Assembly (NCBI GenBank): GCA_002842145.1
Contig: PHCF01000029.1
Span: 1-53,880, forward strand
Length of the DNA stretch: 53,880 nt
DNA from: Betaproteobacteria bacterium HGW-Betaproteobacteria-6
GTDB lineage: Bacteria; Pseudomonadota; Gammaproteobacteria; Burkholderiales; Rhodocyclaceae
Reading direction: 5' to 3'
Positions 1 to 8,695 of this stretch are shown piece by piece. Both the position numbers and the translations under genes were made by a program. The first letter of the stretch is position 1. Every line of letters starts with the position of its first letter. The notes beneath the pieces are model-generated. The model was not told the DNA's origin. It saw only the letters and a program-made list of their open reading frames with translations, and ran no database searches.

Positions 1-1
1 T

Positions 2-31
2 TTGGGCGGTGTGGGAAACCTCACCGCCCAA
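2..31. terminator. Hairpin upstream of pssA, possible terminator
   Basis: Perfect 10-bp arms TTGGGCGGTG (2-11) and CACCGCCCAA (22-31) enclose a 10-nt loop. The following GTTGTTTGG is only weakly T-rich, so this could end the gene upstream of the window or be a leader structure of pssA. The upstream gene is not visible. Confidence 0.4.
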
Positions 32-85
32 GTTGTTTGGGGGATAGGTGTATCCTTGCACCATTCTGGATGATTCTTTTAGCCA

Positions 86-838
86 ATGACCGAACTCAAG
101 CCCCGTAAATCGTTGTTCAATCCTGAAGTGAAACGGCGCGGTATTTATTTGCTGCCCAACTTGTTTACTACGGCTGCCCTGTTTGCTGGCTTCTTCGCCA
201 TCGTGCAGGCGATGCAGGGTGACTTCGCGCGGGCGGCGATGGCGATTTTCATTGCCATGGTCCTTGATGGACTGGATGGCCGCGTGGCGCGCCTGACCAA
301 TACGCAGTCGGCCTTTGGCGCCGAATATGATTCGCTGTCCGACATGGTCAGCTTCGGTGCGGCCCCGGCACTCGTGATGTACGAATGGGCGCTACGCGAT
401 ATGGGGCGCCTGGGCTGGATAGCCGCTTTCATCTACTGCGCGGGCGCTGCCTTGCGTCTGGCTCGCTTCAATACCACGCTGGAGGTGATGGACAAGCGCT
501 ATTTTCAAGGCTTGCCATCGCCTGCTGCCGCTGCGCTGGTTGCCGGGCTGGTCTGGGTCATGATTGAGACGGGTATTTCCGGCAGCGATGTGCGCTGGCT
601 TGCTTGCGTGTTGACGGTGTTTGCCGGCGTGACCATGGTGTCCAATATCCGTTTCTACAGTTTCAAGGACATCAATCTGAAGAAGAGTGTGCCCTTCTTT
701 GTGATTGCGGCGATTGCCCTCGGATTTGCGCTGGTTGCCTACAGCCCGGAGATTGCCCTGTTCGGTTTCTTCGTTATTTATGGTTTGTCGGGCTATGTTC
801 AGGCTGCAATCAGCTTGTTCAAGCGTAAAGCCCTGTAG
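86..838 (+). CDS. pssA: CDP-diacylglycerol--serine O-phosphatidyltransferase
   Basis: This 250-residue integral membrane enzyme makes phosphatidylserine from CDP-diacylglycerol and serine, the first committed step to phosphatidylethanolamine. The CDP-alcohol phosphatidyltransferase signature is complete: D61, D64-G65, A68-R69, G78, D82 and D86, the set that binds the metal and CDP. Several hydrophobic helices flank it (about 25-42, 50-60, 105-125, 140-160, 165-180 and 200-245). The ATG at 86 is the first start in frame and gives the usual family length, though its Shine-Dalgarno is weak. leuA follows after 12 bases, a linkage common in betaproteobacteria, where this pair usually trails the ilv genes. 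Confidence 0.93.
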   Translation: MTELKPRKSLFNPEVKRRGIYLLPNLFTTAALFAGFFAIVQAMQGDFARAAMAIFIAMVLDGLDGRVARLTNTQSAFGAEYDSLSDMVSFGAAPALVMYEWALRDMGRLGWIAAFIYCAGAALRLARFNTTLEVMDKRYFQGLPSPAAAALVAGLVWVMIETGISGSDVRWLACVLTVFAGVTMVSNIRFYSFKDINLKKSVPFFVIAAIALGFALVAYSPEIALFGFFVIYGLSGYVQAAISLFKRKAL

Positions 839-850
839 TTCGGAGTATTT

Positions 851-2392
851 ATGAAACAGCATTTGGTTATTTTCGATACGACCCTGCGGGATGGCGAGCA
901 AAGCCCGGGGGCGTCGATGACGCGGGAAGAGAAGATACGCGTTGCACGCCAGCTCGAAAAAATGCGGGTCGATGTCATTGAGGCTGGCTTTGCGGCTGCG
1001 TCACCGGGTGATTTCGAGTCCATTCAGGCCATTGCTCACGCGATCAAGGATTCGACCATCTGTTCGCTGGCGCGCGCCAATGAAAACGACATCAATCGTG
1101 CCGGTGAGGCGATCAGGCCGGCGAAGTCGGGCCGTATTCATACCTTCATCGCAACTTCGCCGATTCATATGGAAAAGAAGCTGCGCATGACGCCGGATCA
1201 GGTGGTTGAGCAGGCGGTCAAGTCGATTGGCTGGGCGCGGCAATACACGGATGACATCGAGTTTTCGGCTGAAGATGCCGGTCGTTCTGAAATCGATTTC
1301 CTTTGTCGCATCTTTGAAGCGGTGATCAAGGCTGGGGCCACTACCATCAACGTTCCGGATACGGTCGGCTATGCCATTCCATTCCAGTACGCTGAAACCA
1401 TGCGCCAGCTAATCGAACGGGTGCCCAATTCGGACAATGTGGTTTGGTCGGTGCACTGTCACAACGACCTCGGGCTGGCTGTGTCGAATTCGCTGGCGGC
1501 TGTGCTGGCCGGTGCGCGTCAGGTCGAATGCACGATCAATGGCTTGGGCGAGCGTGCCGGCAATGCTGCGCTTGAGGAAGTCGTCATGGCGGTGCGTACC
1601 CGTCCGGATGTTTTTGAACTCGAAACGCGCATTGATACGACGCAGATCGTACCCGCGTCCAAGTTGATTTCGCAGATCACCGGTTACCCGGTTCAGCCGA
1701 ACAAGGCGGTGGTTGGGGCCAATGCGTTCGCCCATGAGTCCGGTATTCACCAGGATGGCGTACTGAAGCATCGCGAGACTTATGAAATCATGCGCGCGCA
1801 GGATGTCGGCTGGTCGCAGAACAAGCTGGTTCTCGGCAAGCACTCCGGGCGCAATGCTTTCAAGAGTCGTCTTCAGGAACTCGGTATCGAACTGGACAGC
1901 GACGAAGCGGTTAACGCCGCCTTTGCACGCTTCAAGGAACTGGCTGATCGCAAGCACGAAATCTTCGACGAGGATCTGCATGCGCTGGTTTCGGATGAGG
2001 TGGTGACGCCTGATCAGGAACATTACAAGCTGTTGTATTCGCATGTCTGCTCTGAAACGGGTGAGATGCCTCATGCCAAGGTCATTCTGAGTGTTGGCGG
2101 TGTCGAGCAGAAGGGGGAGGCCGGGGGCGGCGGTCCTGTCGATGCGACCTTCAAGGCGATCGAGAGCATCGTCAATAGCGGCGCCGAATTGATGCTCTAC
2201 TCGGTCAATGCGATCACAACCGGTACCGACGCACAGGGGGAAGTGACGACCCGTCTGACCAAGGCCGACCGCGTTGTAAATGGTAATGGTGCCGATACGG
2301 ATATCGTTATCGCTTCCGCCCGTTCTTACCTGAATGCCCTGAACAAGCTGCATTCGTCGCTCGACAAGGTGAAGGCTCAGGGCGACGTCTGA
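851..2392 (+). CDS. leuA: 2-isopropylmalate synthase
   Basis: It condenses acetyl-CoA with 2-oxoisovalerate in the first step of leucine synthesis. The N-terminal HMGL-like TIM barrel opens with [12 protein letters not shown] at residues 9-20, and the metal-binding HCHNDLGLA lies at 202-210. The C-terminal third (about 390-513) matches the LeuA dimerisation/allosteric domain that binds leucine. At 513 residues it is full length for the bacterial type. GGAG at 842-845 sits well before the ATG at 851. It is probably co-transcribed with pssA and ends at a hairpin terminator. No leucine attenuator is visible in the short gap upstream. Confidence 0.96.
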   Translation: MKQHLVIFDTTLRDGEQSPGASMTREEKIRVARQLEKMRVDVIEAGFAAASPGDFESIQAIAHAIKDSTICSLARANENDINRAGEAIRPAKSGRIHTFIATSPIHMEKKLRMTPDQVVEQAVKSIGWARQYTDDIEFSAEDAGRSEIDFLCRIFEAVIKAGATTINVPDTVGYAIPFQYAETMRQLIERVPNSDNVVWSVHCHNDLGLAVSNSLAAVLAGARQVECTINGLGERAGNAALEEVVMAVRTRPDVFELETRIDTTQIVPASKLISQITGYPVQPNKAVVGANAFAHESGIHQDGVLKHRETYEIMRAQDVGWSQNKLVLGKHSGRNAFKSRLQELGIELDSDEAVNAAFARFKELADRKHEIFDEDLHALVSDEVVTPDQEHYKLLYSHVCSETGEMPHAKVILSVGGVEQKGEAGGGGPVDATFKAIESIVNSGAELMLYSVNAITTGTDAQGEVTTRLTKADRVVNGNGADTDIVIASARSYLNALNKLHSSLDKVKAQGDV

Positions 2393-2413
2393 TTCAACGT
2401 CAGTCCACGCGTA

Positions 2414-2450
2414 GGCCGCTTCAGCTCTGCTGGGCGGCCTTTTCTTCTTT
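2414..2450 (+). terminator. Rho-independent terminator after leuA
   Basis: GGCCGC (2414-2419) pairs with GCGGCC (2434-2439). CAGC/GCTG is nested inside, and TTTTCTTCTTT follows. It overlaps the 3' end of the convergent DUF2069 gene. Confidence 0.7.
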
Positions 2451-2798
2451 GGGGCCGCGGGTGGCGCGGACGAAGAGAATTGTCAGAACGAAAAGGGCGG
2501 TGGCCAGAACTGTCTCGACCACGGCTAGTTTCTGGATCAGGCCGTGGTCGCTGGTGGCGCGCAGCAGGCCTTCCATCAGGTAGAACTGAATGAACAATGA
2601 CAGCCACTTGTAGGTGTAGCGTTTGCCGCGCAGGATGCCAAACAACGGAACGAGCAGGAAAGCGCCTTTCAAAACCATCCACGAACCGCCCGGTTTGAGC
2701 GGCGCCAGCCAGCCTTCCCAGGCTAAACAAAGGAATATCAGCGCGATGAGGCAGGCGCTGGCTGAAATTTGATAGCGGGTGGCGGATGTCACGGTCAA
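2421..2798 (-). CDS. DUF2069 family membrane protein
   Basis: This 125-residue protein has four predicted membrane helices and the DUF2069 hallmark LAWEGWLAPLKPGGSW near residues 25-40, followed by GILRGKRYTYKW. Function is unknown. It starts at a TTG that overlaps the wrbA stop (TTGA), so the two are translationally coupled; wrbA-DUF2069 linkage is frequent in betaproteobacteria. The start lies inside one copy of the dispersed element described in the findings, so the first residues (MTVTS) are encoded by that repeat. Confidence 0.8.
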   Translation of the reverse strand: MTVTSATRYQISASACLIALIFLCLAWEGWLAPLKPGGSWMVLKGAFLLVPLFGILRGKRYTYKWLSLFIQFYLMEGLLRATSDHGLIQKLAVVETVLATALFVLTILFVRATRGPKEEKAAQQS

Positions 2799-2820
2799 CT
2801 CAATTTTTTGGCTAAATTTG
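2785..2820 (+). repeat. Dispersed uptake-signal-like element, copy 1
   Basis: GATGTCACGGTC, then AAC, a T-rich stretch, GGCT and AAATTTG. The core is diverged (GTCACGGTC for GCTACGGTC), but the spacing to the second arm matches the consensus. It spans the wrbA stop and the DUF2069 start. Confidence 0.55.
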
Positions 2821-3385
2821 AAATACGTTGGCCTTGGACGAATGCCAGGCGGCTCTCCGTTTCGGTCAGCGCCGGGTTGCCCTTTGCGCCAGCGACATGG
2901 CTTGGGCCGTAAGGCGTTCCGCCAGTGGTGGTTGAGGCGAGTTCGGGCTCGGTGAACGGTAGCCCCATGATCAACATGCCATGGTGGAGCAGGGGCAGCA
3001 TCATTGATAGCAGGGTGCTTTCATTGCCGCCGTGATGACTGCCGCTTGAAGTAAAGACGCAGGCCGGCTTTCCCGTCAGGGTACCGTTTTGCCAAGTGGT
3101 GATGGTGCTGTCCCAGAAATATTTCATGGGCGCCGCCATGTTGCCGAAGCGAACCGGGCTGCCCAAAGCCAGGCCGGCGCATTCTTCAAGATCAGCGAGT
3201 TCGACAAAAGGTGCGCCGGATTCCGGAACATCTGGCTCGGTCGCTTCGCAAGTGGCTGAAACTCGAGGTACGGTGCGCAGGCGGGCCTGCATGCCGGGGA
3301 CGGATTCGATGCCGGTAGCGATGCGCTCGGCCAAGGCTCGGATCGAGCCGCGGTGACTGTAATAGAGGACGAGAATGTCTTGCAT
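2795..3385 (-). CDS. wrbA: NAD(P)H:quinone oxidoreductase, WrbA family
   Basis: This flavodoxin-fold FMN protein carries out two-electron reduction of quinones, protecting against redox cycling. The phosphate-binding loop is YYSHRGSIRALAERIA near the N-terminus. The WrbA signatures GSPVRFGNMAAPMK (mid-protein) and GSHHGGNESTL are present, with TTGGTPYGPSHVAG near the C-terminus. The 196-residue length is typical. A TATAAT box at 3394-3399 on the minus strand lies just upstream of the ATG, so wrbA probably heads the wrbA-DUF2069 transcript. Confidence 0.92.
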   Translation of the reverse strand: MQDILVLYYSHRGSIRALAERIATGIESVPGMQARLRTVPRVSATCEATEPDVPESGAPFVELADLEECAGLALGSPVRFGNMAAPMKYFWDSTITTWQNGTLTGKPACVFTSSGSHHGGNESTLLSMMLPLLHHGMLIMGLPFTEPELASTTTGGTPYGPSHVAGAKGNPALTETESRLAFVQGQRISNLAKKLS

Positions 3386-3393
3386 GGTCGGCT

Positions 3394-3399
3394 ATTATA
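3394..3399 (-). promoter_or_regulatory. Candidate -10 box for wrbA
   Basis: A perfect TATAAT on the minus strand ends 8 bases before the wrbA ATG. No convincing -35 is seen at 16-18 bases, and the resulting leader would be very short. Confidence 0.35.
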
Positions 3400-3406
3400 C
3401 GGCCCC

Positions 3407-4240
3407 ATGCAAAACCGCTTCAGGTCTCGTCGTGGCCGTCTCAAGCAGCCAAGGAGCATGGGCATCTTTCGTCGCTTTCGTAGCGAGAACATGATGCAGA
3501 CCAGCTCTGCGCTGGCGTTTACGACCCTGATGGCACTGGTTCCCTTGGTGACGGTTGTGCTTTCGGTTGCCGGGGTCGTTCCTTTTCTCGATTCGTTGGT
3601 GGCTCGACTTGACCTGTTGATTCGCGAAGTTTTGCTGCCGCCGGGCGCGGCTGGTGCCATTGCCGGAAATATTGGCAAATTCTCGCACAAGGCGCAGCGC
3701 TTGACGCTGGCTGGTATTGCTGTGCTGAGCATCACGGCATTCTTGCTCATGAATACGATAGAGCGGGCCTTCAATCACCTGTGGCAGGTTCAGCCGCGCC
3801 CCCTGCTGGCGCGTCTGCGCCTTTACGCGTTCGTAATGGCTGTTTGGCCTTTTGTCCTAGGGGCTGTGGCCGGTGCGATGTCGATTGCCGTGACAGCGTC
3901 GCTGGGCTGGTTTGACGAGCCCGTCTGGTTCCATCGCTTTGCCCTGAAGGCCATGGCGGTGATTCTACTCGGCCTGTTTTTCTCGTTTCTTTATTACGCA
4001 GTGCCGAACGCCCCGGTTTCACGACGCGCGGCGATGACTGGCGGCGTCTTTGCCGCCCTGGCCTTCTCGGTCATGCAAAAGGTATTTGAAGTATTCCTGG
4101 TCAGTTCTGCCATGCTGAAAAGCATCTATGGTGCTTTTGCAGTCTTCCCGGTTTTTCTGGTCTGGCTCCATCTGTCGTGGGCGGTGGTGCTGTTTGGTGG
4201 CTTGATCGCTGCCAGCATCAATCATCCGGCAAGACGCTGA
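3407..4240 (+). CDS. YihY/BrkB family inner-membrane protein
   Basis: This is a multi-helix membrane protein of the family once annotated as ribonuclease BN (YihY/virulence factor BrkB). About six hydrophobic segments and the family pattern TSSALAFTTLMALVPLV (residues 31-47) are visible, with FFSFLYYAVPNAPVS later. The biochemical role is unknown; transport or envelope functions have been suggested. I chose the ATG at 3407 (277 residues). An upstream GTG at 3353 in the same frame would overlap wrbA and add an untypical 18-residue extension. The gene is divergent from wrbA with only 21 bases between starts, so its 5' leader must be minimal. Its 3' end overlaps the convergent gene by 23 bases. 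Confidence 0.85.
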   Translation: MQNRFRSRRGRLKQPRSMGIFRRFRSENMMQTSSALAFTTLMALVPLVTVVLSVAGVVPFLDSLVARLDLLIREVLLPPGAAGAIAGNIGKFSHKAQRLTLAGIAVLSITAFLLMNTIERAFNHLWQVQPRPLLARLRLYAFVMAVWPFVLGAVAGAMSIAVTASLGWFDEPVWFHRFALKAMAVILLGLFFSFLYYAVPNAPVSRRAAMTGGVFAALAFSVMQKVFEVFLVSSAMLKSIYGAFAVFPVFLVWLHLSWAVVLFGGLIAASINHPARR

Positions 4241-5726
4241 ATATTTCGATGGCGCTAGTCTGTTCATCGAGGCTGGTGGCCTGAACTTCGCGAATTTCCA
4301 GGTTGTCAGCCTCGATCGTGAGAATGATGCGTCGAGTGTTTTCCCTTAACAGGCCGGCCGGGACGACCAGTGACTGGTTTGGGCGAAGAGGCGGGGTGGC
4401 AGGAAGAATCAGCGCAGCCACCGTATTGGATTCAAGCGCATAGGTATGGGTGATTTCCACAGCCGTCGCCTTGGGGGCCAGTATCTGCAGGCCCAGTTCG
4501 ATATGTTCCGGATTTTCCGATACGGCCCAGCGGATGACGCAGACGTGCCATGTCGGTATCGGTTCTGACTGATCGCCCAGCGCTTGTAGCGCGACGATAT
4601 CGCCAACCCGCAGGTGCTGGGTTTGCCCCGACATGTGCATCAATGAGTAACCATCGGGGCTCTCGTTGGTGACCATCCATTCGCTCAGATTCTTTGGGGT
4701 CTGCGCCGATTTCATGAGATGCCAGAGGTTGCCAAGACCAGAGCAGATGTTGGCACGATACGACTGTCGGCGCCGTGAAAAGCGCCGTTTGCTGGGGTGG
4801 CCCCAGAGGCGATTGAGGCGTAGCAATGTTCCCGGGCCGGTACTGGAGTCAGCGAATGGCGGTAAGCCGAGGGCCTGGGCTGGTATGCCCTGCAACAGAG
4901 AGGCGCGCTCCTTGAGTGCAAGTTCGGCGATTGCTGCGCATGAAAAATAGAGAATCCGGCCGTCGGGGGGCGGGGTGCGCCGGATCAGGGCGTGGGCCGG
5001 AAAGTCCTTGTCCAGGTCGATCCAGAAAATCCCGCTACTGGATGGCGGTGGGTTTTCGAGAAGATCGATCGATGGGATGAAGTCGCGAATGAACTCGCCG
5101 ATGAATTCCAGTTCGACCGGCGAAAACGAGGCCGGCTGGGCTATAGCAGCGAGCAGTATGCCAATATAAATTTGTCGAATACTCTGCGCGCCCTGCGGTC
5201 CGGGAAAGTCTTCAAGGCCTAGACGCAGTGCTGTGGAGTACGCCGCGTGCAATATCTGCCAGAGGCCTGGCGCGGTGGGTGCGGCGATCAAGTGGGTGAC
5301 CCGAACTTGCCAGGCTATCGTCTGCATGGCCCGCCGTAAGGATGTGTGCGGGACGCGTGAAGAGCCGGTGCCCTCTGGGTCGAACAGTTCGGACAGTGTG
5401 TTGAAATAATCCTGCGTCAACGTTTCGAGTATGTCGAGCAGAATACGGACGCGCTGGCGCAGTTTGCGGGAAATGGGTAGCGATACCTCTTGTAGCCCGG
5501 GCAATTCCGCTTGGGCGACCCGTTCGGCCTGGCCGAAAAGCAGGTCAAGGAGTTTGAGTCGTTGAATATTGGGAATCGGTGCTGCGCGCAGCGCTAGGAG
5601 CTGCTGATAGAGCTGATCTGCATCTTCCGAGCCGGTTCTGCCGTGGGCCAGGGCCAACCATTCAAGGATGCCCTTGACATTGGATTCCAAGGGAGGGGGC
5701 GAAGGGTGCTCCGGTGTGCTGATCAT
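4218..5726 (-). CDS. Hypothetical protein with PilZ-like C-terminal region
   Basis: This 502-residue soluble protein is not firmly recognised. The N-terminal ~320 residues are helix-rich without known motifs. Towards the C-terminus an Arg-rich stretch (SKRRFSRRRQSYR) is followed about 30 residues later by NESPDGY, matching the (D/N)xSxxG half of PilZ domains, whose RxxxR arginines bind c-di-GMP. A PilZ-type c-di-GMP receptor is therefore plausible but not proven, because the spacing is longer than usual. I chose the ATG at 5726; a 24-residue longer frame exists from 5798. It converges on the BrkB-family gene and diverges from rpsP. Confidence 0.6.
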   Translation of the reverse strand: MISTPEHPSPPPLESNVKGILEWLALAHGRTGSEDADQLYQQLLALRAAPIPNIQRLKLLDLLFGQAERVAQAELPGLQEVSLPISRKLRQRVRILLDILETLTQDYFNTLSELFDPEGTGSSRVPHTSLRRAMQTIAWQVRVTHLIAAPTAPGLWQILHAAYSTALRLGLEDFPGPQGAQSIRQIYIGILLAAIAQPASFSPVELEFIGEFIRDFIPSIDLLENPPPSSSGIFWIDLDKDFPAHALIRRTPPPDGRILYFSCAAIAELALKERASLLQGIPAQALGLPPFADSSTGPGTLLRLNRLWGHPSKRRFSRRRQSYRANICSGLGNLWHLMKSAQTPKNLSEWMVTNESPDGYSLMHMSGQTQHLRVGDIVALQALGDQSEPIPTWHVCVIRWAVSENPEHIELGLQILAPKATAVEITHTYALESNTVAALILPATPPLRPNQSLVVPAGLLRENTRRIILTIEADNLEIREVQATSLDEQTSAIEIFSVLPDD

Positions 5727-5828
5727 GATCTTCGCAGAATAACAAAAATTTACGTCCTCGCCATTGGTGGTGCGCCTGCTCCGAATGGCAGCCGCCAACT
5801 CGGTGGTATTTCTGACTTCGTAAGTGGC

Positions 5829-5856
5829 TTGTTTTTCCTTGATAAAGCGCTATAAT
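5829..5856 (+). promoter_or_regulatory. Sigma-70 promoter of the rpsP operon
   Basis: TTGTTT (5829-5834), a 16-base spacer and a perfect TATAAT (5851-5856) lie 35 bases before the rpsP ATG. This fits a strong constitutive promoter for the ribosomal operon. Confidence 0.65.
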
Positions 5857-5891
5857 TCCGGGTCTTTTTTCCAGCTAACGAAAGTATTCCA

Positions 5892-6093
5892 ATGGTTGTT
5901 ATCCGTCTTGCCCGTGGTGGCGCCAAGAAGCGCCCGTTCTACTATCGGCTTCTACAACCCGGTAGCTTCCGGCAATGCAGAAGCACTGCGCGTTTCCGTT
6001 GATCGTCTGGCCTACTGGCAGAGCAATGGCGCCCAACTGTCCCCGACCGTTGCACGTCTGGTCAAGCAACACGCTGCTCAGCAAGCTGCCTAA
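5892..6093 (+). pseudogene. rpsP: Ribosomal protein bS16, broken by an apparent ~53-nt internal deletion
   Basis: The ATG at 5892 opens [17 protein letters not shown], the exact bS16 N-terminus (17 residues). From 5944, in another frame, comes [10 protein letters not shown]... through [14 protein letters not shown], the bS16 C-terminal half. The roughly 18 residues that normally separate them (the VVVADSR...GRFIER block) are absent, implying loss of about 53 nt. The initial frame stops at 6000-6002. bS16 is needed for 30S assembly, so a null allele is hard to accept. A sequence or assembly error, or a second copy elsewhere, is the likely explanation. It heads rpsP-rimM-trmD-rplS behind a good promoter. 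Confidence 0.85.
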
Positions 6094-6102
6094 GTCTTTG
6101 TT

Positions 6103-6615
6103 TTGACCAGCAAGGATATCGTCGTACTGGGTCGGCTGGCCGATCCCTACGGGATTCGGGGCTGGCTTTGGTTGTACCCCTTCGGGGATGATCCGCTGGC
6201 CTGGGCAGAAATGCCCGTCTGGTGGATTGCCCGAGAAGGTGAGCCGTGGCGTGAATGCAGGCTGAAAGGTCTGAAAGCCCACGGCAACGGTGTGGTGGTG
6301 CTGTTGGATGGCGTTGCCGATCGTACTGTTGCTGAATCGATGAAGGGCGTTCTGGTCGGGGCGCCGCGCGAAGCGATGCCAACGACTGACAAGAACGAAT
6401 TTTACTGGGCCGATCTGATTGGTCTGGATGTCGTCAATGCCGCTGACGAGCGGCTCGGCAAGGTGGTTGGGTTGATCGAGACCGGTGCCAATGCCGTTTT
6501 GCGTGTCATGGGCGATGACAAGGTCGAGCGCCTTTTGCCGTTTGTTTCGGCTGTGGTGCTGACCGTTGAGAAGGAAGCCGGACAGATTCGAGTGGAGTGG
6601 GGCAGCGACTGGTGA
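6103..6615 (+). CDS. rimM: Ribosome maturation factor RimM
   Basis: RimM binds uS19 in the 30S head and assists 16S rRNA processing. The N-terminal beta-barrel begins [21 protein letters not shown] (about residues 7-27), with the conserved G-IRGW motif. The C-terminal PRC-barrel contains [11 protein letters not shown] (about 100-110) and LLPFVSAVV. The 170-residue length is normal. The start is a TTG at 6103, nine bases after the rpsP stop, with no clear Shine-Dalgarno, so translation may depend on coupling to rpsP. Confidence 0.92.
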   Translation: MTSKDIVVLGRLADPYGIRGWLWLYPFGDDPLAWAEMPVWWIAREGEPWRECRLKGLKAHGNGVVVLLDGVADRTVAESMKGVLVGAPREAMPTTDKNEFYWADLIGLDVVNAADERLGKVVGLIETGANAVLRVMGDDKVERLLPFVSAVVLTVEKEAGQIRVEWGSDW

Positions 6616-7376
6616 TCCGGTTTGACTGCATTACCCTCTTTCCGGAGATGTTTGCGGCGGTAACGGAAAGTGGCATTACCCGCCGGGCGCTGGAGGAAAA
6701 GCGCTGGGTGTGGCAGGGCTGGAATCCGCGCGATTTTGCCGAGAACACTTGGCGGCGCGTCGATGATCGTCCTTTCGGGGGCGGGCCGGGTATGCTCATG
6801 CAGCCAGGGCCGCTGGAGAAGGCGATTGCTGCTGCCAAGGCAGAGCAGCGCGGGGCAGGGCTGGCGAAGAGCCGGGTCATCTACCTCTCGCCGCAGGGCG
6901 CACCGCTGACGCACGAACGGGTGATGCAGTTGGCGACCGGCGATGAAGGATTGATTCTTCTTTGTGGTCGTTATGAAGGAATTGACGAGCGGCTGATCGA
7001 GCGCTGTGTCGATGAAGAAATTTCGATCGGGGATTTTGTGCTTTCCGGTGGCGAGTTGCCGGCGATGGCGTTGATCGATGCCGTTGTCCGCCAGTTGCCG
7101 GGGGTGCTTGGAGATGCCGCTTCGGCGGTGGAAGATTCGTTTGTCGGTGGTCTGCTGGATTGTCCGCACTACACCCGCCCGGAGGTTTATGAGGGTGAGG
7201 CGGTGCCGGAAGTGCTGTTGTCCGGTGACCACAAAAGAATTCGTCGTTGGCGACTCAAGCAGTCGCTGGCGCGGACCCGGAAGCGCCGGCCGGATTTGCT
7301 GGCGCACCGCAGCTTGTCTGCGGAGGAAGCGCAACTACTCACGGAAATTTCCGGAGAGGAGCAATGCGGTGAGTAA
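6612..7376 (+). CDS. trmD: tRNA (guanine-N1-)-methyltransferase
   Basis: TrmD methylates G37 of tRNAs reading CNN codons, preventing +1 frameshifting. It is a SPOUT enzyme with a trefoil knot; [13 protein letters not shown] and [15 protein letters not shown] are the SAM-binding knot motifs, and [13 protein letters not shown] lies near the N-terminus. I chose the GTG at 6612, which overlaps the rimM stop as GTGA and gives 254 residues starting [14 protein letters not shown], matching family length. A GTG five codons earlier is possible. It belongs to the rpsP operon. Confidence 0.94.
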   Translation: MIRFDCITLFPEMFAAVTESGITRRALEEKRWVWQGWNPRDFAENTWRRVDDRPFGGGPGMLMQPGPLEKAIAAAKAEQRGAGLAKSRVIYLSPQGAPLTHERVMQLATGDEGLILLCGRYEGIDERLIERCVDEEISIGDFVLSGGELPAMALIDAVVRQLPGVLGDAASAVEDSFVGGLLDCPHYTRPEVYEGEAVPEVLLSGDHKRIRRWRLKQSLARTRKRRPDLLAHRSLSAEEAQLLTEISGEEQCGE

Positions 7377-7402
7377 GTGTTTATAAAGTTAAAGGATCTC
7401 AC

Positions 7403-7783
7403 ATGAACCTGATTCAACAGCTGGAACAAGAAGAAATCGCCCGCCTGGGCAAGACCATTCCCGACTTCGCTCCGGGCGACACCGTTGTCGTGCAGGTGAA
7501 GGTTAAGGAAGGTAACCGCGAGCGTCTGCAGGCTTACGAAGGCGTCGTTATCGCCAAGCGTAACCGTGGTCTGAACTCCGGCTTCACCGTTCGCAAGATT
7601 TCGTCTGGCGAAGGCGTCGAGCGTACGTTCCAGACCTATTCCCCGCTGGTCGCTTCGATCGAAGTGAAGCGTCGCGGTGATGTCCGTCGCGCCAAGCTGT
7701 ACTACCTCCGCGAGCGTTCCGGCAAGTCGGCACGTATCAAGGAAAAGCTGGTCCGCAAGGAAAAGCCGGTCGCCGCTGCTTAA
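7403..7783 (+). CDS. rplS: Ribosomal protein bL19
   Basis: This 126-residue bL19 lies at the 30S-50S interface. It starts [12 protein letters not shown] and includes [20 protein letters not shown] and the conserved [25 protein letters not shown] at 7391-7396 precedes the ATG. It is the last gene of the rpsP operon and is followed by a strong terminator. Confidence 0.96.
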   Translation: MNLIQQLEQEEIARLGKTIPDFAPGDTVVVQVKVKEGNRERLQAYEGVVIAKRNRGLNSGFTVRKISSGEGVERTFQTYSPLVASIEVKRRGDVRRAKLYYLRERSGKSARIKEKLVRKEKPVAAA

Positions 7784-7800
7784 GCGATTGTTCCGGATTG

Positions 7801-7827
7801 AAAAAGGGCGCCTCGGCGCCCTTTTTT
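7801..7827. terminator. Bidirectional terminator between rplS and folE2
   Basis: AAGGGCGCC and GGCGCCCTT form a GC-rich stem. An A-run precedes it and TTTTTT follows, so it can end rplS on plus and folE2 on minus. Confidence 0.85.
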
Positions 7828-8677
7828 ATTGATTTCGATTTTGGTCAATTTTTACGGTAGACCGTAGCAAGCCCGTGCCAGGATTTTTCTTGTCGTTCTC
7901 GATCAGGGCATAGGCCGAGTGGTTGTGGATCGACTCGAAGTTCTCGGATTCGACCACATAGGCATCGACACGCGGCTCGGCGTTGAGGCGGGCGGCGACG
8001 TCGCGGACCATGTCTTCGACGAATTTCGGGTTGTCGTAGGCGCGCTCGGTGACGTACTTCTCGTCCGGACGCTTGAGCAGGCCGAACAGTTCGCAGGAGG
8101 CTTCCTCTTCAACCAGCTGGACGATTTCCTCGATCCAGACGAAATCGTTGGTGCGGGCGGTGACGGTGACGTGCGAACGTTGGTTGTGGGCGCCATACTC
8201 GGAAATCTTCTTCGAGCAGGGGCACAGGCTGGTTACCGGCACGACGACCTTGGTCGAGGTGACGATTTCGCCGTTGCAGATGTCGCCGATGAAGGTGACG
8301 TCATAGTCCATCAGGCTCTGGACACCTGAAATCGGCGCCGTCTTGTTGATGAAATAGGGGAAATTCATCTCGATGTGGCCGGTGACGGCCTCGAGTTTGA
8401 CGACCATGTCGCGCAGCATCACCGGGAAATTCTCGACAGAGATCTCGCGTTCGTGGCTGTTCAGGATCTCCACGAAGCGCGACATGTGCGTGCCCTTGAA
8501 GTTGTGCGGCAGGCCGACGTACATGTTGAACATGGCGATGGTGTGCTGGACGCCGGTCGATTTGTCCTGCACCTTGATCGGGTGGCGGATGGACTTGATG
8601 CCGACCTTGTTGATGGCAATCTGGCGCGTGTCGGCTGAGTTCTGGACGTCGGGGATGCTGGTGTTCGGGGCGTTCAT
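7826..8677 (-). CDS. folE2: GTP cyclohydrolase IB (FolE2 type)
   Basis: It converts GTP to 7,8-dihydroneopterin triphosphate for folate or queuosine synthesis. This is the type IB (DUF198, T-fold) family that can work with metals other than zinc. The family block [20 protein letters not shown] carries the catalytic cysteine, and IHNHSAYA lies near the C-terminus. At 283 residues it is slightly longer than usual, with an extended N-terminus. The last dozen residues ([14 protein letters not shown]) are encoded by a copy of the dispersed element. queG elsewhere in the window uses the queuosine branch. Confidence 0.93.
   Translation of the reverse strand: MNAPNTSIPDVQNSADTRQIAINKVGIKSIRHPIKVQDKSTGVQHTIAMFNMYVGLPHNFKGTHMSRFVEILNSHEREISVENFPVMLRDMVVKLEAVTGHIEMNFPYFINKTAPISGVQSLMDYDVTFIGDICNGEIVTSTKVVVPVTSLCPCSKKISEYGAHNQRSHVTVTARTNDFVWIEEIVQLVEEEASCELFGLLKRPDEKYVTERAYDNPKFVEDMVRDVAARLNAEPRVDAYVVESENFESIHNHSAYALIENDKKNPGTGLLRSTVKIDQNRNQ
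7836..7872 (-). repeat. Dispersed uptake-signal-like element, copy 2
   Basis: Read on minus: GCTTGCTACGGTC, then TACCGTAAAAATTGACC and AAAATCG. Eleven of the twelve core bases match. It forms the 3' end of folE2. Confidence 0.75.
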
Positions 8678-8695
8678 GAGCTGTTCTTTAAAGAA

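Noticed and set aside
1409..2353. Minus-strand open frame inside leuA
   Set aside because: It lies wholly within leuA, its composition mirrors the sense codons, and no start signal is visible.
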